Source of the DNA: CBDDEC01 sp965198045 | GTDB lineage: Bacteria > Chloroflexota > Dehalococcoidia > UBA2979 | Direction: 5' to 3' | Length of the DNA: 64,000 bases | Assembly (NCBI GenBank): GCA_965198045.1 | Contig: CBDAOL010000009.1 | Location: 62,001 to 126,000, forward strand | Shown: piece by piece, positions 8,712-16,436 of the stretch | How positions within the stretch are numbered: the first letter of the stretch is position 1 | How the letters are laid out: every line of letters begins with the position of its first letter | Made by a program: the position numbers and the translations under genes | The notes under the pieces: generated by a model | What the model was told of the DNA's origin: nothing | Seen by the model: only the letters and a program-made list of their open reading frames with translations | Database searches by the model: none

Positions 8712-9066
8712 TAGCGTCCCGCAGGATCCACACGGTCTCCTCGCGCAGGGTGATGAAGTCCCACGCCAGCTCATCGACCGATGCGTGCTGGTAGCGTTGC
8801 TCGGCGGGGCCGTGCTGGGCGCGCCGCTCGTCGATGCGTGCGCCGTCGCGCATCACCATCGCGTTCACTGCGCGCAGATCTTCGCGCTCGGCGTCGCGAA
8901 CGAAGCCGACGATTTCGACGGCCGACCACTCATCGAACGGCTCGTGCCGCCGCACGAGGGGTTCGTCGAACCCGAGGACCAGTCGCTCGATCCGGCGGCC
9001 GGTCTCCCGCAGCGTCTTCACGAGGTATCGCCGCGGATCCGAATAACGTGCGGTAGTGTACGTCAT
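8712..9066 (-). pseudogene. 5' part of a DinB-family gene cut by the IS element
   Basis: Read from the ATG at 9066, this part encodes DinB helices (KTLRETGRRIERLVLGF, FDEWSAVEIVGFVRDAERED, ASVDELAWDFITLREETVW). The frame stays open into the inserted element and stops at once (AGC TGA), where the IS begins. The missing C-terminus lies at 6979-7136. DinB-superfamily proteins are metal-binding four-helix bundles, many acting as thiol-dependent transferases. An intact relative lies at 49146-49670 in this window. Confidence 0.8.
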
Positions 9067-9163
9067 CGCCCGGATCCTCGCACGTCTCCGCAACGCCGGA
9101 GATGAACGTTACGATGCGCCGTGAACCCTGCGCGGTGAACCTGTGCGGCGAGGAGGTGCGGCG

Positions 9164-9565
9164 ATGGCGAAGACGGAGACGGCGACGACAGCGCCCGCCT
9201 CGATCGGCGCGCTGGAGCTGATCCAGCTGCGTACCGCCGACCCGGTCGCAACGGCCGCGTGGTACCGCGACGTACTCGGTGCGACGGTGCAGATGACCTC
9301 GCCGTACTGGTCGCGCGTGCGGCTGGGCAACGTCGACATTGGCATCCACGAGGGCGCTCCGCCGGCCGGGCCGGGCTGGGAGCCGGGCTTCCGCGTGCTC
9401 GACATCGCCGCGACTCGCGCCACGCTCGAGGCGCACGAGGTGGAGATCACGCAGCCGTACCACGACATCCCCGGAGGTGTGAAGCTCGGCTTCCGCGACG
9501 TGGCCGGCAACGAGTTGGCGGTCTACCAGTACGGCATTGCCGTCGCCGAGCTCGAGGACGGCTAG
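9164..9565 (+). CDS. VOC/glyoxalase-like protein
   Basis: The 133-residue protein has one vicinal-oxygen-chelate module pair: strand GALELIQLRTADPVATAAWY at the N-terminus, the WYRDVLGATVQM turn, and the C-terminal KLGFRDVAGNELAVYQ. These are the usual betaalphabetabetabeta elements of glyoxalase/bleomycin-resistance/dioxygenase proteins. The substrate is unknown. An AGGAGG at about 9151-9156 precedes the ATG at 9164, which decides the start. The uracil-DNA glycosylase gene follows after 3 bases and is likely cotranscribed. Confidence 0.82.
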   Translation: MAKTETATTAPASIGALELIQLRTADPVATAAWYRDVLGATVQMTSPYWSRVRLGNVDIGIHEGAPPAGPGWEPGFRVLDIAATRATLEAHEVEITQPYHDIPGGVKLGFRDVAGNELAVYQYGIAVAELEDG

Positions 9566-9568
9566 CGC

Positions 9569-10177
9569 GTGGCGATCGGCGCCGCCGCGTACGCCTCGCT
9601 CGTCGCGGACGTCGAAGGCTGCCGCGCCTGTAGCGACGTCGGCTACACGCATCTCCTCGGCGACACCAACGGACCGCTCTCGGCGTCGCTGCTGATCGTC
9701 GGCGAGGCGCCGGGTCGCAATGGCGCGGCGCGCACTGGCGTGCCCTTCCACGGCGATCGCTCCGGTGATCGTTTCGAGGAGCTGCTCGCGCTCGCTGGCC
9801 TGAGGCGCGACGAGCTGTTCGTTACGAACGCCATGCTCTGCCACCCGGCGACCCCCGACGGGCGGAACCGCCGTCCGCGGGCGAGCGAAGTGATGGCCTG
9901 TTCGCGATACCTCGAGGCGACGCTGCGCCTCGTCGCGGCGCCGGTCGTGGTGGCGCTGGGTGGCGTCGCGCTGGAGGCGCTGGGGCGTATCGAGCCCCAC
10001 GGGATCGAGCGCATCACTGACGCCCCGGGGACGCCGCGAACGTGGGCGGGGCGCACGCTCGTACCGCTCGTGCACCCGAGCGCGCGGACGCAGGGGCGGC
10101 GCAGCTGGGAGCAGCAACAGCGCGACTGGCGACGCCTCGGACGGCTCGTCCGCGCCAATGATGCCGGCGGGGCGTGA
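9569..10177 (+). CDS. Uracil-DNA glycosylase, family 4/5 type with Fe-S cluster
   Basis: The 202-residue protein belongs to the UDG superfamily branch that carries a [4Fe-4S] cluster. It has a CRAC pair near residues 18-21, motif 1 as GEAPGRNGAARTGVPFHG, later cysteines in AMLCHP and MACSRYL, and the C-terminal catalytic-loop motif VPLVHPSAR. It removes uracil from DNA to start base-excision repair. The GTG start at 9569 lies 3 bases after the VOC gene. Motif 1 diverges from canonical family 4 (GEAPGxxEDxxGxPF), so assignment to family 4 or family 5 is open. Confidence 0.85.
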   Translation: MAIGAAAYASLVADVEGCRACSDVGYTHLLGDTNGPLSASLLIVGEAPGRNGAARTGVPFHGDRSGDRFEELLALAGLRRDELFVTNAMLCHPATPDGRNRRPRASEVMACSRYLEATLRLVAAPVVVALGGVALEALGRIEPHGIERITDAPGTPRTWAGRTLVPLVHPSARTQGRRSWEQQQRDWRRLGRLVRANDAGGA

Positions 10178-10222
10178 CCCGGGCGTTTGATCGCGGATCG
10201 ACACGCTGCGACGATCGGGCGC

Positions 10223-11056
10223 GTGAACGTCGCATCGTTGCCCTACACCGTCCTCTTGCTGTTGCTTGAGCTGGCCGTCGGCTCGCTCGCGCTCGTCACT
10301 GTGTTCGATGCACGACGGCAGGTCACCTCCGGGTATGTGAAGGCCGGCGCCAGCCTGGTCGCGCCCATGGCCGGGCTCGCGCTCTGGACGTACCTCACTC
10401 TTGACCGCGTCGACGAGGTGGATGGCTACGCCCTCGACGGCGACTGGCTGCGGCCGGCGGGATTCGCCCTCGGGCTCTTCTTTCTCGTCACGCTCGGCTA
10501 CATGGCGGCCTCCTTCTCCGACCGACGGAACGCGGCGATCCGGCTCGGCGCGGGCGGGACCGTAGTCGGAGCGGTGGCGCTGGCGCTGTTCGCGGCGCTG
10601 ATCGCTGAACCGGTCTGGTCGTACATCGGCGCGCTGATCTCGGTCCTTGCTTCGGCGGCGGTGCTGGGCGGGGCGCTGATGGCGATGGTGTGGGGGCACT
10701 GGTATCTCACCTCGGGCCGGCTGCCGAAGGAACCGATGGAGCAGATGGCGCTGGTGGTGCTCGGCGCGCTGGCGCTGCAGGGCGCGCTCGTGCTGCTCGG
10801 CGCGCTCGCCCCGGTGCGCAACGTGCCGCTGTCCGAAGGTGCGTTTGGCGTCGGATTGGCGCAGAATCCGGCGTTCTGGCTGAGGATCGGCGTGGGGCTG
10901 CTGTTTCCGGCGGTAGCGGCCCTCCTGGCATGGCGATCCGCCCGTATTCGGGGCATGATGTCAGCTACCGGCTTGCTCTACATCGTCCTGGGCGCTGTGC
11001 TGGCGGGCGAAGTACTGGCGCGGGGGCTCTTGTTCTCTACCGGGTCGGCGGTGTAG
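10223..11056 (+). CDS. Polytopic membrane protein of unknown function
   Basis: The predicted product of about 277 residues is almost entirely hydrophobic, with eight to nine membrane helices (for example TVLLLLLELAVGSLALVTVF, FALGLFFLVTLGYMAASF, WLRIGVGLLFPAVAALLAW). No catalytic or transport motif was recognised. The architecture vaguely recalls NrfD/DmsC-type quinol-interacting subunits, but no supporting motif is visible. GTG at 10223 is taken as start because the first helix begins there; an upstream in-frame ATG/ATA region at 10187 would add 12 residues. The sigma-factor gene lies about 280 bases downstream. Confidence 0.6.
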   Translation: MNVASLPYTVLLLLLELAVGSLALVTVFDARRQVTSGYVKAGASLVAPMAGLALWTYLTLDRVDEVDGYALDGDWLRPAGFALGLFFLVTLGYMAASFSDRRNAAIRLGAGGTVVGAVALALFAALIAEPVWSYIGALISVLASAAVLGGALMAMVWGHWYLTSGRLPKEPMEQMALVVLGALALQGALVLLGALAPVRNVPLSEGAFGVGLAQNPAFWLRIGVGLLFPAVAALLAWRSARIRGMMSATGLLYIVLGAVLAGEVLARGLLFSTGSAV

Positions 11057-11156
11057 AACGAGCCATCCGACGCGAACCGAGCGCGTTGCACCCGGCGGTG
11101 GCGATACACTGTCAGGGTGACCATCGCTCCCCACCCCAACGCGATGGGAGGCTCCG

Positions 11157-11337
11157 GTGGCGAAGAAGCCCGCCAACGAGCCCCAGCCCACCAGCAACAG
11201 CGTGTCATCCGAGGACCGCGACGGCGGCGCTTCGGAGATCCAATCGGGTCTACGTGACGTAACAAGATTCAGACGCGGGAACATCCTCTCGTTCCAACGG
11301 CGAGCGTCGCGAGATCGACCAGAGCGATGCCGACCTC
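11157..11337 (+). other. Spacer with a possible leader reading frame before the sigma-factor gene
   Basis: From 11057 to 11337 there is no recognised gene. A GTG at 11157 has a good ribosome-binding site (GGGAGG five bases before) and opens a hydrophilic, Ser/Pro/Asp-rich frame that runs into the sigma gene in another frame. It could be a short leader, or the true N-terminal extension of the sigma factor if a base was lost between about 11260 and 11330. The sigma frame itself is open upstream to a TAA at 11257-11262 but has no ATG or GTG before 11338. Confidence 0.3.
11251..11261. promoter_or_regulatory. Palindrome upstream of sigma-factor gene
   Basis: TACGTGACGTA is a perfect 11-base palindrome around a central G, 77 bases before the sigma-factor ATG. 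It may be an operator or lie near the promoter, but its short length leaves chance possible. Confidence 0.25.
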
Positions 11338-11940
11338 ATGGCGCAGCTCGCGCAGGGCGAGGTCGACGCGCTCGAGGTGTTGTACGACCGCTACTCGACG
11401 CTCGTCTTCTCACTCGGGCTCCGGATCCTGCGGGATCCGCAGCTGGCGGAGGATGTGGTGCAGGAGGTGTTCATACGCCTCTGGCGTCGCCCCGCCTCGT
11501 ACGACCCAGCGCGGGGTCGGTTCGTGAGCTGGCTGATGTCGGTCTCGCGTAACCGCGCCGTGGATGAACAACGACGCGTGTCCCGCCGGATGCGCGCAGA
11601 GGAGACGGACGACGACCCGGCCCATGAGCTTCCCACCAACGACCGCTTCGACGATCCGCAGGCCGGCGTCCTGCTCGATGAGCTGCGCCGCCGGGTGCGC
11701 GAAGCGATGACACGCCTGCCCCCAGCGCAACGGCAGGTCATCGAGCTCGCCTACTTCGGCGGCCTGACCCAGGTCGAGATCGCGCAGCGCACCGGTGAAC
11801 CGTTGGGCACCGTGAAGACGCGCGTGCGTCTGGGCATGAACAAGTTGCGCGCTGCGATCGGCCCCGACGCCGAGGATGACGTACGCGCTGCGGCCCCGGC
11901 GAGCGCGTACGGGCGTCGCCAGATCTGGAAACGACGATGA
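11338..11940 (+). CDS. ECF-type RNA polymerase sigma factor
   Basis: The 200-residue protein has region 2 (EVLYDRYSTLVFSLGLRIL, AEDVVQEVFIRLWRRPASY, GRFVSWLMSVSRNRAVDEQR) and region 4 with its helix-turn-helix (RLPPAQRQVIELAYFGGLTQ, VEIAQRTGEPLGTVKTRVRL). It fits the SigK-like ECF group, which is usually controlled by an RskA-type anti-sigma factor, as found directly downstream. The ATG at 11338 leaves little N-terminal sequence before region 2; codons upstream in frame (QSDADL) also look sigma-like, so the real start may be a rare codon or lie before a frameshift. The stop TGA is inside the first copy of a 17-base tandem repeat. Confidence 0.9.
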   Translation: MAQLAQGEVDALEVLYDRYSTLVFSLGLRILRDPQLAEDVVQEVFIRLWRRPASYDPARGRFVSWLMSVSRNRAVDEQRRVSRRMRAEETDDDPAHELPTNDRFDDPQAGVLLDELRRRVREAMTRLPPAQRQVIELAYFGGLTQVEIAQRTGEPLGTVKTRVRLGMNKLRAAIGPDAEDDVRAAAPASAYGRRQIWKRR

Positions 11941-11967
11941 CGCCCGAAGGACGATGACGCCCGAAGA
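11934..11967 (+). repeat. 17-base tandem duplication at the sigma/anti-sigma junction
   Basis: ACGATGACGCCCGAAGG (11934-11950) is followed directly by ACGATGACGCCCGAAGA (11951-11967), 16 of 17 bases identical. The first copy contains the sigma stop overlapping an ATG (ATGA), but that ATG leads to a stop within seven codons. The second copy holds the working anti-sigma start at 11954. Confidence 0.9.
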
Positions 11968-12787
11968 ACGTGAAGAGCTGCTCGCGAGCTACGCGCTCGG
12001 CACGCTCAATGGCCCCGACGCCGCCGAGGTGGAGGCGCTCGTGCGGTCCGACGCGTCCGTGGCCGAGCAGCTGGTGTCTTACCACGACTTCGTCGACCTG
12101 ATCGCACTCTCCGTGCCGCTGAAGCGCGCCGACCCGAGCCTGCGCCGACGCGTGCTTCAGGCCGCGCGGCGCGAACGCAGTCGCAGCTCGAGCGTGGCCG
12201 CGATCACGCGCTGGGCGCCCGCCGTCGCCGCAGCGGCGGTGCTCGCCGTCGTCGCGTTCTGGGCAGCGAGCCTGCAGACCACCGTGACTGACCTTCGCGA
12301 TCACACGGCGACGCTGACAGCGGTGCTCGAGGTGCAGGCGCGGCAGATCGATCAGCTCGTCGCCGATGACCTCGCTCGCGATCGGTCGGCCAGCGCTGCG
12401 GAGGCGATCACACTCGAACTGCGCGACGCGCAGAGCACGATTGTGGGCATCCTCACCGACCCGGGGCAGATGACGATCGAGCTCGAGTCGACCAGTGCGG
12501 GACACGGCGCCTCCGGTCGCTACATCTGGAGCGGCCTCGAGAACGCAGGCATGGTGACATTGCAGAACCTGCCTCCGCTGCCATTCGGCGGGAGCTACGT
12601 CGTCTGGGTCGAGGACGAGGACTCGCGTCAAGTGCTGACGCAGACCTTCGTGCCCGACGTGGACGGCTCGGCCAGCGAGCTCGTGCGGGGCGCCGTTGGC
12701 ACGGAGCCGGTCCACGTATACGTCGCTACTCGCGACTTCACCGGCGAGACTGGCCTCGTGGTGCTGCAGGCCGTTGTCGGCCGCTAG
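11954..12787 (+). CDS. Anti-sigma factor, RskA family
   Basis: The 277-residue protein has an N-terminal anti-sigma/zinc-finger-like segment (EEREELLASYALGTLNGPDA), one membrane helix (about residues 85-105, WAPAVAAAAVLAVVAFWAAS), a coiled-coil stretch, and a C-terminal extracytoplasmic RskA-type domain (GGSYVVWVEDED, PVHVYVATRDFTGETG). It should hold the upstream sigma factor inactive until membrane proteolysis releases it. No HxxxCxxC zinc motif is seen, as expected for RskA. The start lies 14 bases after the sigma stop because of the 17-base duplication; without it the genes would overlap as ATGA. Confidence 0.85.
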   Translation: MTPEEREELLASYALGTLNGPDAAEVEALVRSDASVAEQLVSYHDFVDLIALSVPLKRADPSLRRRVLQAARRERSRSSSVAAITRWAPAVAAAAVLAVVAFWAASLQTTVTDLRDHTATLTAVLEVQARQIDQLVADDLARDRSASAAEAITLELRDAQSTIVGILTDPGQMTIELESTSAGHGASGRYIWSGLENAGMVTLQNLPPLPFGGSYVVWVEDEDSRQVLTQTFVPDVDGSASELVRGAVGTEPVHVYVATRDFTGETGLVVLQAVVGR

Positions 12788-12817
12788 CCCGTTCCCGACC
12801 TTCGCCGCATCCGTGTC

Positions 12818-14116
12818 TCAGCTCGGTGTCACCTCGCCTTGTGGGTCCTCCGCGGCCCGCGGTGGGGCGGGAGCCTCTGATGGCGGGGTCTGGGGCGTCG
12901 TGCTGGGTTCGGCCGCCTCCGCGGCGTCCTCGGACGGTTCGGCCGTGGCTTCACCATCCCAGGTCTTGGCCGGGGTGCGTTCGGTGTCGAGCTGCGCTTC
13001 GAGTTCGGCCTGGTGGGCGCGCCCGTAGTGGCTCTGCGTGAGCGCCTCGGTTGCCGTGCCGCCTCGCAGGCGCCGGTCCGCGTACCAGAACAGCTCGCGC
13101 AGGATCGCCGCGAGCGGAACCACGACGACGAGCCCGATAAAGCCAAACGCAGCGCCACCTGCAGCTAATAAGAGCAGGATCATCGCCGGGTGGATGTCCA
13201 CCGCCTGCCCCTGGATGCGCGGCACGAGGAACAGGTTCTCGACCTGCTGGACGAGCAGATAGAGGAGTGCGACCGGGAGGATCAGGCCCGGGTCGGTCGC
13301 GGCCACAATGATGAGCCCGGGTACGGCGCCGATCCACGGACCGATGATCGGGATCAGCTCCGTGACACCCGCGAAGAGCCCGAGCGCCAGCGAGAGTTCG
13401 ACGCCAAGAATCGTGAGCCCCACTCCGACTGCCACGCCAACGACCACGCCGAGGAACAACTGCCCTCGGATGTAACGTCCGAGCAGGCGGTCGGCGATGA
13501 GCAGGAGGTTGCGCACATCCTGCCGCGCCTCTTCCGGCACCGCGTTGATGAAGTTGTTGGCGACGTACGGGCGGTCGCGCAGGGCGTAGAACATGAAGAA
13601 CGGCACGATCACGAAGCCGAAGATGATCGTGAGTGTGCCGGTCAGCAGCCCAACCGAGCGACGCATGCCCGCGGCAACGGCGTCCGCCACGGTGTTGCCG
13701 GCATCCGCGCCAATCTCGTCGATGCGGTCCTGCATGTCCTCAGGTACGCGGCTTCGATACTCCTCTAACCACGAGTTCGCTTGCAGTCGGGCGTCATCGA
13801 CGATTTCGGGCAGGCGGTCGACGAACTGCGCAATCTGGTCGGCGGCCACCGGGATCAGCGCGACGCCAGCCGCCACGATCGTGAGGGCGAACACGGCGTA
13901 CAACACCAGCACTGCCGCGCCACGGCGGTACAGGTCGCCTCGGTGGGAGCGCGCCGGGATGACGTTGGCAATGCGATCGACGAGGGGTGACAGCGCGTAG
14001 GCGAGCAGGGCGCCGACTGCGAACGGGAACAGTGCGCCGCGAGCCTGCCACATGATGTACAGGACGACCGCGAGCATGGCGGCCCAGAGCGCGATACGCC
14101 AGCGTTGGGCGGTCAC
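12818..14116 (-). CDS. AI-2E/PerM family membrane transporter
   Basis: The 432-residue protein has the seven or eight helices of the AI-2E exporter/DUF20 family, with the family-typical segments LLAYALSPLVDRIANV, the GPWIGAVPGLIIV loop and a long helix pair ending GLVVVVPLAAILREL. Members are proposed exporters or Na+/H+-type transporters; the substrate here is unknown. An acidic, Pro-rich tail of about 60 residues follows the last helix and is longer than usual. The gene converges with the anti-sigma gene and diverges from the Fur-family gene. Confidence 0.85.
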   Translation of the reverse strand: MTAQRWRIALWAAMLAVVLYIMWQARGALFPFAVGALLAYALSPLVDRIANVIPARSHRGDLYRRGAAVLVLYAVFALTIVAAGVALIPVAADQIAQFVDRLPEIVDDARLQANSWLEEYRSRVPEDMQDRIDEIGADAGNTVADAVAAGMRRSVGLLTGTLTIIFGFVIVPFFMFYALRDRPYVANNFINAVPEEARQDVRNLLLIADRLLGRYIRGQLFLGVVVGVAVGVGLTILGVELSLALGLFAGVTELIPIIGPWIGAVPGLIIVAATDPGLILPVALLYLLVQQVENLFLVPRIQGQAVDIHPAMILLLLAAGGAAFGFIGLVVVVPLAAILRELFWYADRRLRGGTATEALTQSHYGRAHQAELEAQLDTERTPAKTWDGEATAEPSEDAAEAAEPSTTPQTPPSEAPAPPRAAEDPQGEVTPS

Positions 14117-14179
14117 AAATGCATTGTGCCCGATCCGCTCCGATTTGACAGGCCGGGACGCCGGGATGACGATCGCCCC

Positions 14180-14605
14180 ATGTCGACTATCGACACGCTA
14201 CAGCGTCGACTCGCCAGCGCCGGATTGCGCGTCACTGCGCCGCGACGCCGGCTGCTGGACACGATGCGCGGCCTCGGCGATCAGTTCTCCGCTGACGAGC
14301 TCCTGGCCGAGACCCCCGAGGTCGGTCGCGCGACCGTGTTCCGTACGCTGCGGCTGTTCCAGGAGTTGGGCGTCGTCTGCCAGGTCGTCCTCGACGATGG
14401 GGCGGTGGCCTACAGCCTCTCCTCAGACGGTCATCACCATCATCTCGTCTGCTCCAACTGCGGAGCGGTCCGCAATTTCGCCTCGACCGACATCGAAGAC
14501 CTGCTGCAGGAGCTGGCGCGCCGTACCGGCTACGACGTTGCGGCGCACCGCCTCGAGGTGTACGGCCGCTGCGCCGTCTGCCGCGAGACGCCCGAACCCG
14601 CCTGA
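14180..14605 (+). CDS. Fur-family metal-responsive repressor (Zur/Fur type)
   Basis: The 141-residue protein has the winged helix (RLASAGLRVTAPRRRLLDT, ATVFRTLRLFQELGVVCQV) and the metal-binding half: a His-rich turn SDGHHHHLVCSNCGAVRNF and the C-terminal CAVC, giving the structural zinc site of four cysteines. Its position before a metal ABC transporter suggests a zinc (Zur) or related metal regulator of that transporter, but the metal cannot be settled from sequence. ATG at 14180 is preferred; an upstream in-frame GTG/ATG at 14105 would add 25 residues without domain support. It diverges from the AI-2E-type gene. Confidence 0.85.
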   Translation: MSTIDTLQRRLASAGLRVTAPRRRLLDTMRGLGDQFSADELLAETPEVGRATVFRTLRLFQELGVVCQVVLDDGAVAYSLSSDGHHHHLVCSNCGAVRNFASTDIEDLLQELARRTGYDVAAHRLEVYGRCAVCRETPEPA

Positions 14606-14660
14606 TCGCTTCGCCTCGGCAGCTGGAGTGCCCTGACGACGTTGCCAAGCTGTACTGAGA

Positions 14661-14678
14661 CTGAGTATCTTTACTCGG
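14661..14678. promoter_or_regulatory. Candidate Fur/Zur-type operator before the metal transporter
   Basis: CTGAGTATCTTTACTCGG contains the perfect inverted repeat GAGTA-N4-TACTC, extended by outer C/G pairs, in an AT-richer patch 47 bases before the transporter start. Its place between the regulator and transporter genes is what an autoregulated metal operator would need. Confidence 0.45.
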
Positions 14679-14724
14679 CCGAACGGTTACGCAGCGATCT
14701 CTATCGCTGGACCGGAGCTGCGAT

Positions 14725-15585
14725 GTGACCACAAAGGAAGTCTCCAGCGTCGTTACGCCGCACATCCCCGCGCGCGAACCGCTCGAGGCAGAGCACCCGC
14801 ACGCGGCATTCGCCCTCGAGGTGAGCGACCTCACGGCCGGTTACCCCGGCGAGCCGCCGGCGATCGAGAGCGTCGACCTGCAGGTGCCGGTCGGCGAGAT
14901 CGTTGGTCTCATCGGGCCAAACGGTGCGGGCAAGTCGACGCTGTTCAAGTCGATCATGGGCCTCATGCGGCTCGCTCATGGCGATGTGCTCGCCTTCGGC
15001 CGGCCCATCGCCGAGGCGCGTTCGGACATTGCCTACATGCCGCAGGTCGAGGAGGTCGACTGGGACTTCCCGGTCTCTGTCTTCGACGTTGCGCTGATGG
15101 GGCGCTACCGGCGTCCGCGCCCGTTTAGTCGGTGGAGCGCCGAGGACCGTGACGCGGCGATGAACGCCCTCGATCGGGTCGGCCTCGCCGACCGTGCAGG
15201 TCGCCCGGCGGGTCGGCTCTCCGGCGGCGAGCGCCGTCGGTTGCTGATGGCGCGCGCGATCGCGCGGGGGGCGCGGCTGCTGCTCCTCGATGAGCCGTTC
15301 GCCGGCCTCGACGCGGCTGTGCAGCACGACCTGATCGCGATCCTCGATGAGCTGGCACATGAGGGCCGAAGCATCCTGGTGGCCACTCACGACCTCTCGT
15401 GCGTCGCCAACTCCTGCGACGAGGCGTGCTGCCTCAACCGACGCGTGATTGCGGCCGGGCCCTCCGCGTCGGTGCTGACCGAGGACGTACTCACCGAGAC
15501 GTTCCAGCGGCACCTGCTCGCGATCCCGACGGCGGCGCCGCTCGGCGAGGTGATCCGGAGCGTTGTCGCGGAAGGCGACGACTGA
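14725..15585 (+). CDS. Metal ABC transporter ATP-binding protein (ZnuC/MntB-like)
   Basis: The 286-residue ATPase has Walker A GPNGAGKSTLF (about residues 65-75), the Q-loop, the ABC signature RLSGGERRRLLMARAI, Walker B RLLLLDEPFAGLD and the switch histidine in ILVATHDLSCV. The signature and length match the ATPase of Zn/Mn/Fe (ABC-3) importers, and the next gene is the matching permease with start and stop overlapping (TGATG). No solute-binding protein gene follows, which is unusual; it may lie elsewhere. GTG start at 14725. Confidence 0.88.
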   Translation: MTTKEVSSVVTPHIPAREPLEAEHPHAAFALEVSDLTAGYPGEPPAIESVDLQVPVGEIVGLIGPNGAGKSTLFKSIMGLMRLAHGDVLAFGRPIAEARSDIAYMPQVEEVDWDFPVSVFDVALMGRYRRPRPFSRWSAEDRDAAMNALDRVGLADRAGRPAGRLSGGERRRLLMARAIARGARLLLLDEPFAGLDAAVQHDLIAILDELAHEGRSILVATHDLSCVANSCDEACCLNRRVIAAGPSASVLTEDVLTETFQRHLLAIPTAAPLGEVIRSVVAEGDD

Positions 15586-16436
15586 TGGCCGACCTCGTCG
15601 CCTGGTTCACAGACCCGTACGCGTTCGAGTTCATGCGCCGCGCCCTCCTCGTGCTGGTCGTGGTCAGCGGGGTCGGGTCGGTCGTCGGCGCCTATGTCGT
15701 GCACAAAGGCCTGGCGTTTTCGGGCGACGCGCTGGCGCACTCGACGCTGGCTGGCGTGGCCGTCGCCGTCGTCGCGGGCGCCAACGTCAGCCTCGGTGCG
15801 CTGATCGCGGCCTCGGTCACCGCGCTGGGCATCGGCTGGACGCGGGACCGCACGCGGGTCAGCTACGACACGGCGATCGGCATCCTCTTCGTGGCGATGT
15901 TCGCGATCGGCATCCTCGTGATGTCACGGCGCACCAACTACACTCCGGACCTGTTCTCGTTCGTCTTCGGCAACATCCTGGGCATCTCGCAATCCGACCT
16001 CGTCGGCGCGCTGATCCTCGGCGTCGCGGTGCTCGTCTTCGTCTTCGCTTTCTACCGCGAGCTGCTGATGACCTCGTACGACCCGACGATGGCGGCGACG
16101 GTGGGTGTGGCGTCGAGGTTCTTCCAGTACGCGCTGCTGGTGCTCATCGCCGTCACGGTCGTGGTGGCCCTGAAGGCGATCGGGATCGTGCTGGTGAACG
16201 CCATGCTGATCGTGCCGGCCGCTACGGCGACGCTGCTCGTGCGACGGCTGCCATCGATCATGGCGCTGGGTGCGGCGATCGGGCTGGCCGCCTCGGTGGT
16301 GGGGCTGCACGTCTCGTTCCATGCCGACGTGGCTGCCTCGCCCGCGATCGTGCTCGCCGCCTGTGGCGCGTTCGTGGCGGTCGTCATCGTGCAGTCGGCT
16401 CGCGGCCGTCTCGCCTCAGGGCTCGCCCCGACATGA
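15585..16436 (+). CDS. Metal ABC transporter permease (ABC-3 family)
   Basis: The 283-residue permease has eight or nine membrane helices and the ABC-3 family signatures VVHKGLAFSGDALAHSTLAG near the N-terminus and KAIGIVLVNAMLIVPAATA near residue 200. It forms the channel of a zinc, manganese or iron importer with the ATPase encoded just upstream. The ATG at 15585 overlaps the ATPase stop. The thioesterase gene overlaps its end by 4 bases (ATGA), so transcription probably continues into it. Confidence 0.88.
   Translation: MADLVAWFTDPYAFEFMRRALLVLVVVSGVGSVVGAYVVHKGLAFSGDALAHSTLAGVAVAVVAGANVSLGALIAASVTALGIGWTRDRTRVSYDTAIGILFVAMFAIGILVMSRRTNYTPDLFSFVFGNILGISQSDLVGALILGVAVLVFVFAFYRELLMTSYDPTMAATVGVASRFFQYALLVLIAVTVVVALKAIGIVLVNAMLIVPAATATLLVRRLPSIMALGAAIGLAASVVGLHVSFHADVAASPAIVLAACGAFVAVVIVQSARGRLASGLAPT

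Noticed and set aside
7133..8716. 5-base direct repeat TAGCG as the IS target duplication
   Set aside because: On the right it is separated from the inverted repeat by three bases, and rejoining at it leaves the DinB halves out of frame; AGC restores the frame.
6841..9105. Long plus-strand open frame (754 codons) across the IS element
   Set aside because: It is antisense to the transposase, with no recognisable domain; GC-rich codon use makes such long shadow frames common.
14114..14128. CACAA-N5-TTGTG repeat between the AI-2E-type gene and fur
   Set aside because: Only five base pairs and overlapping the transporter start codon; not clearly an operator.
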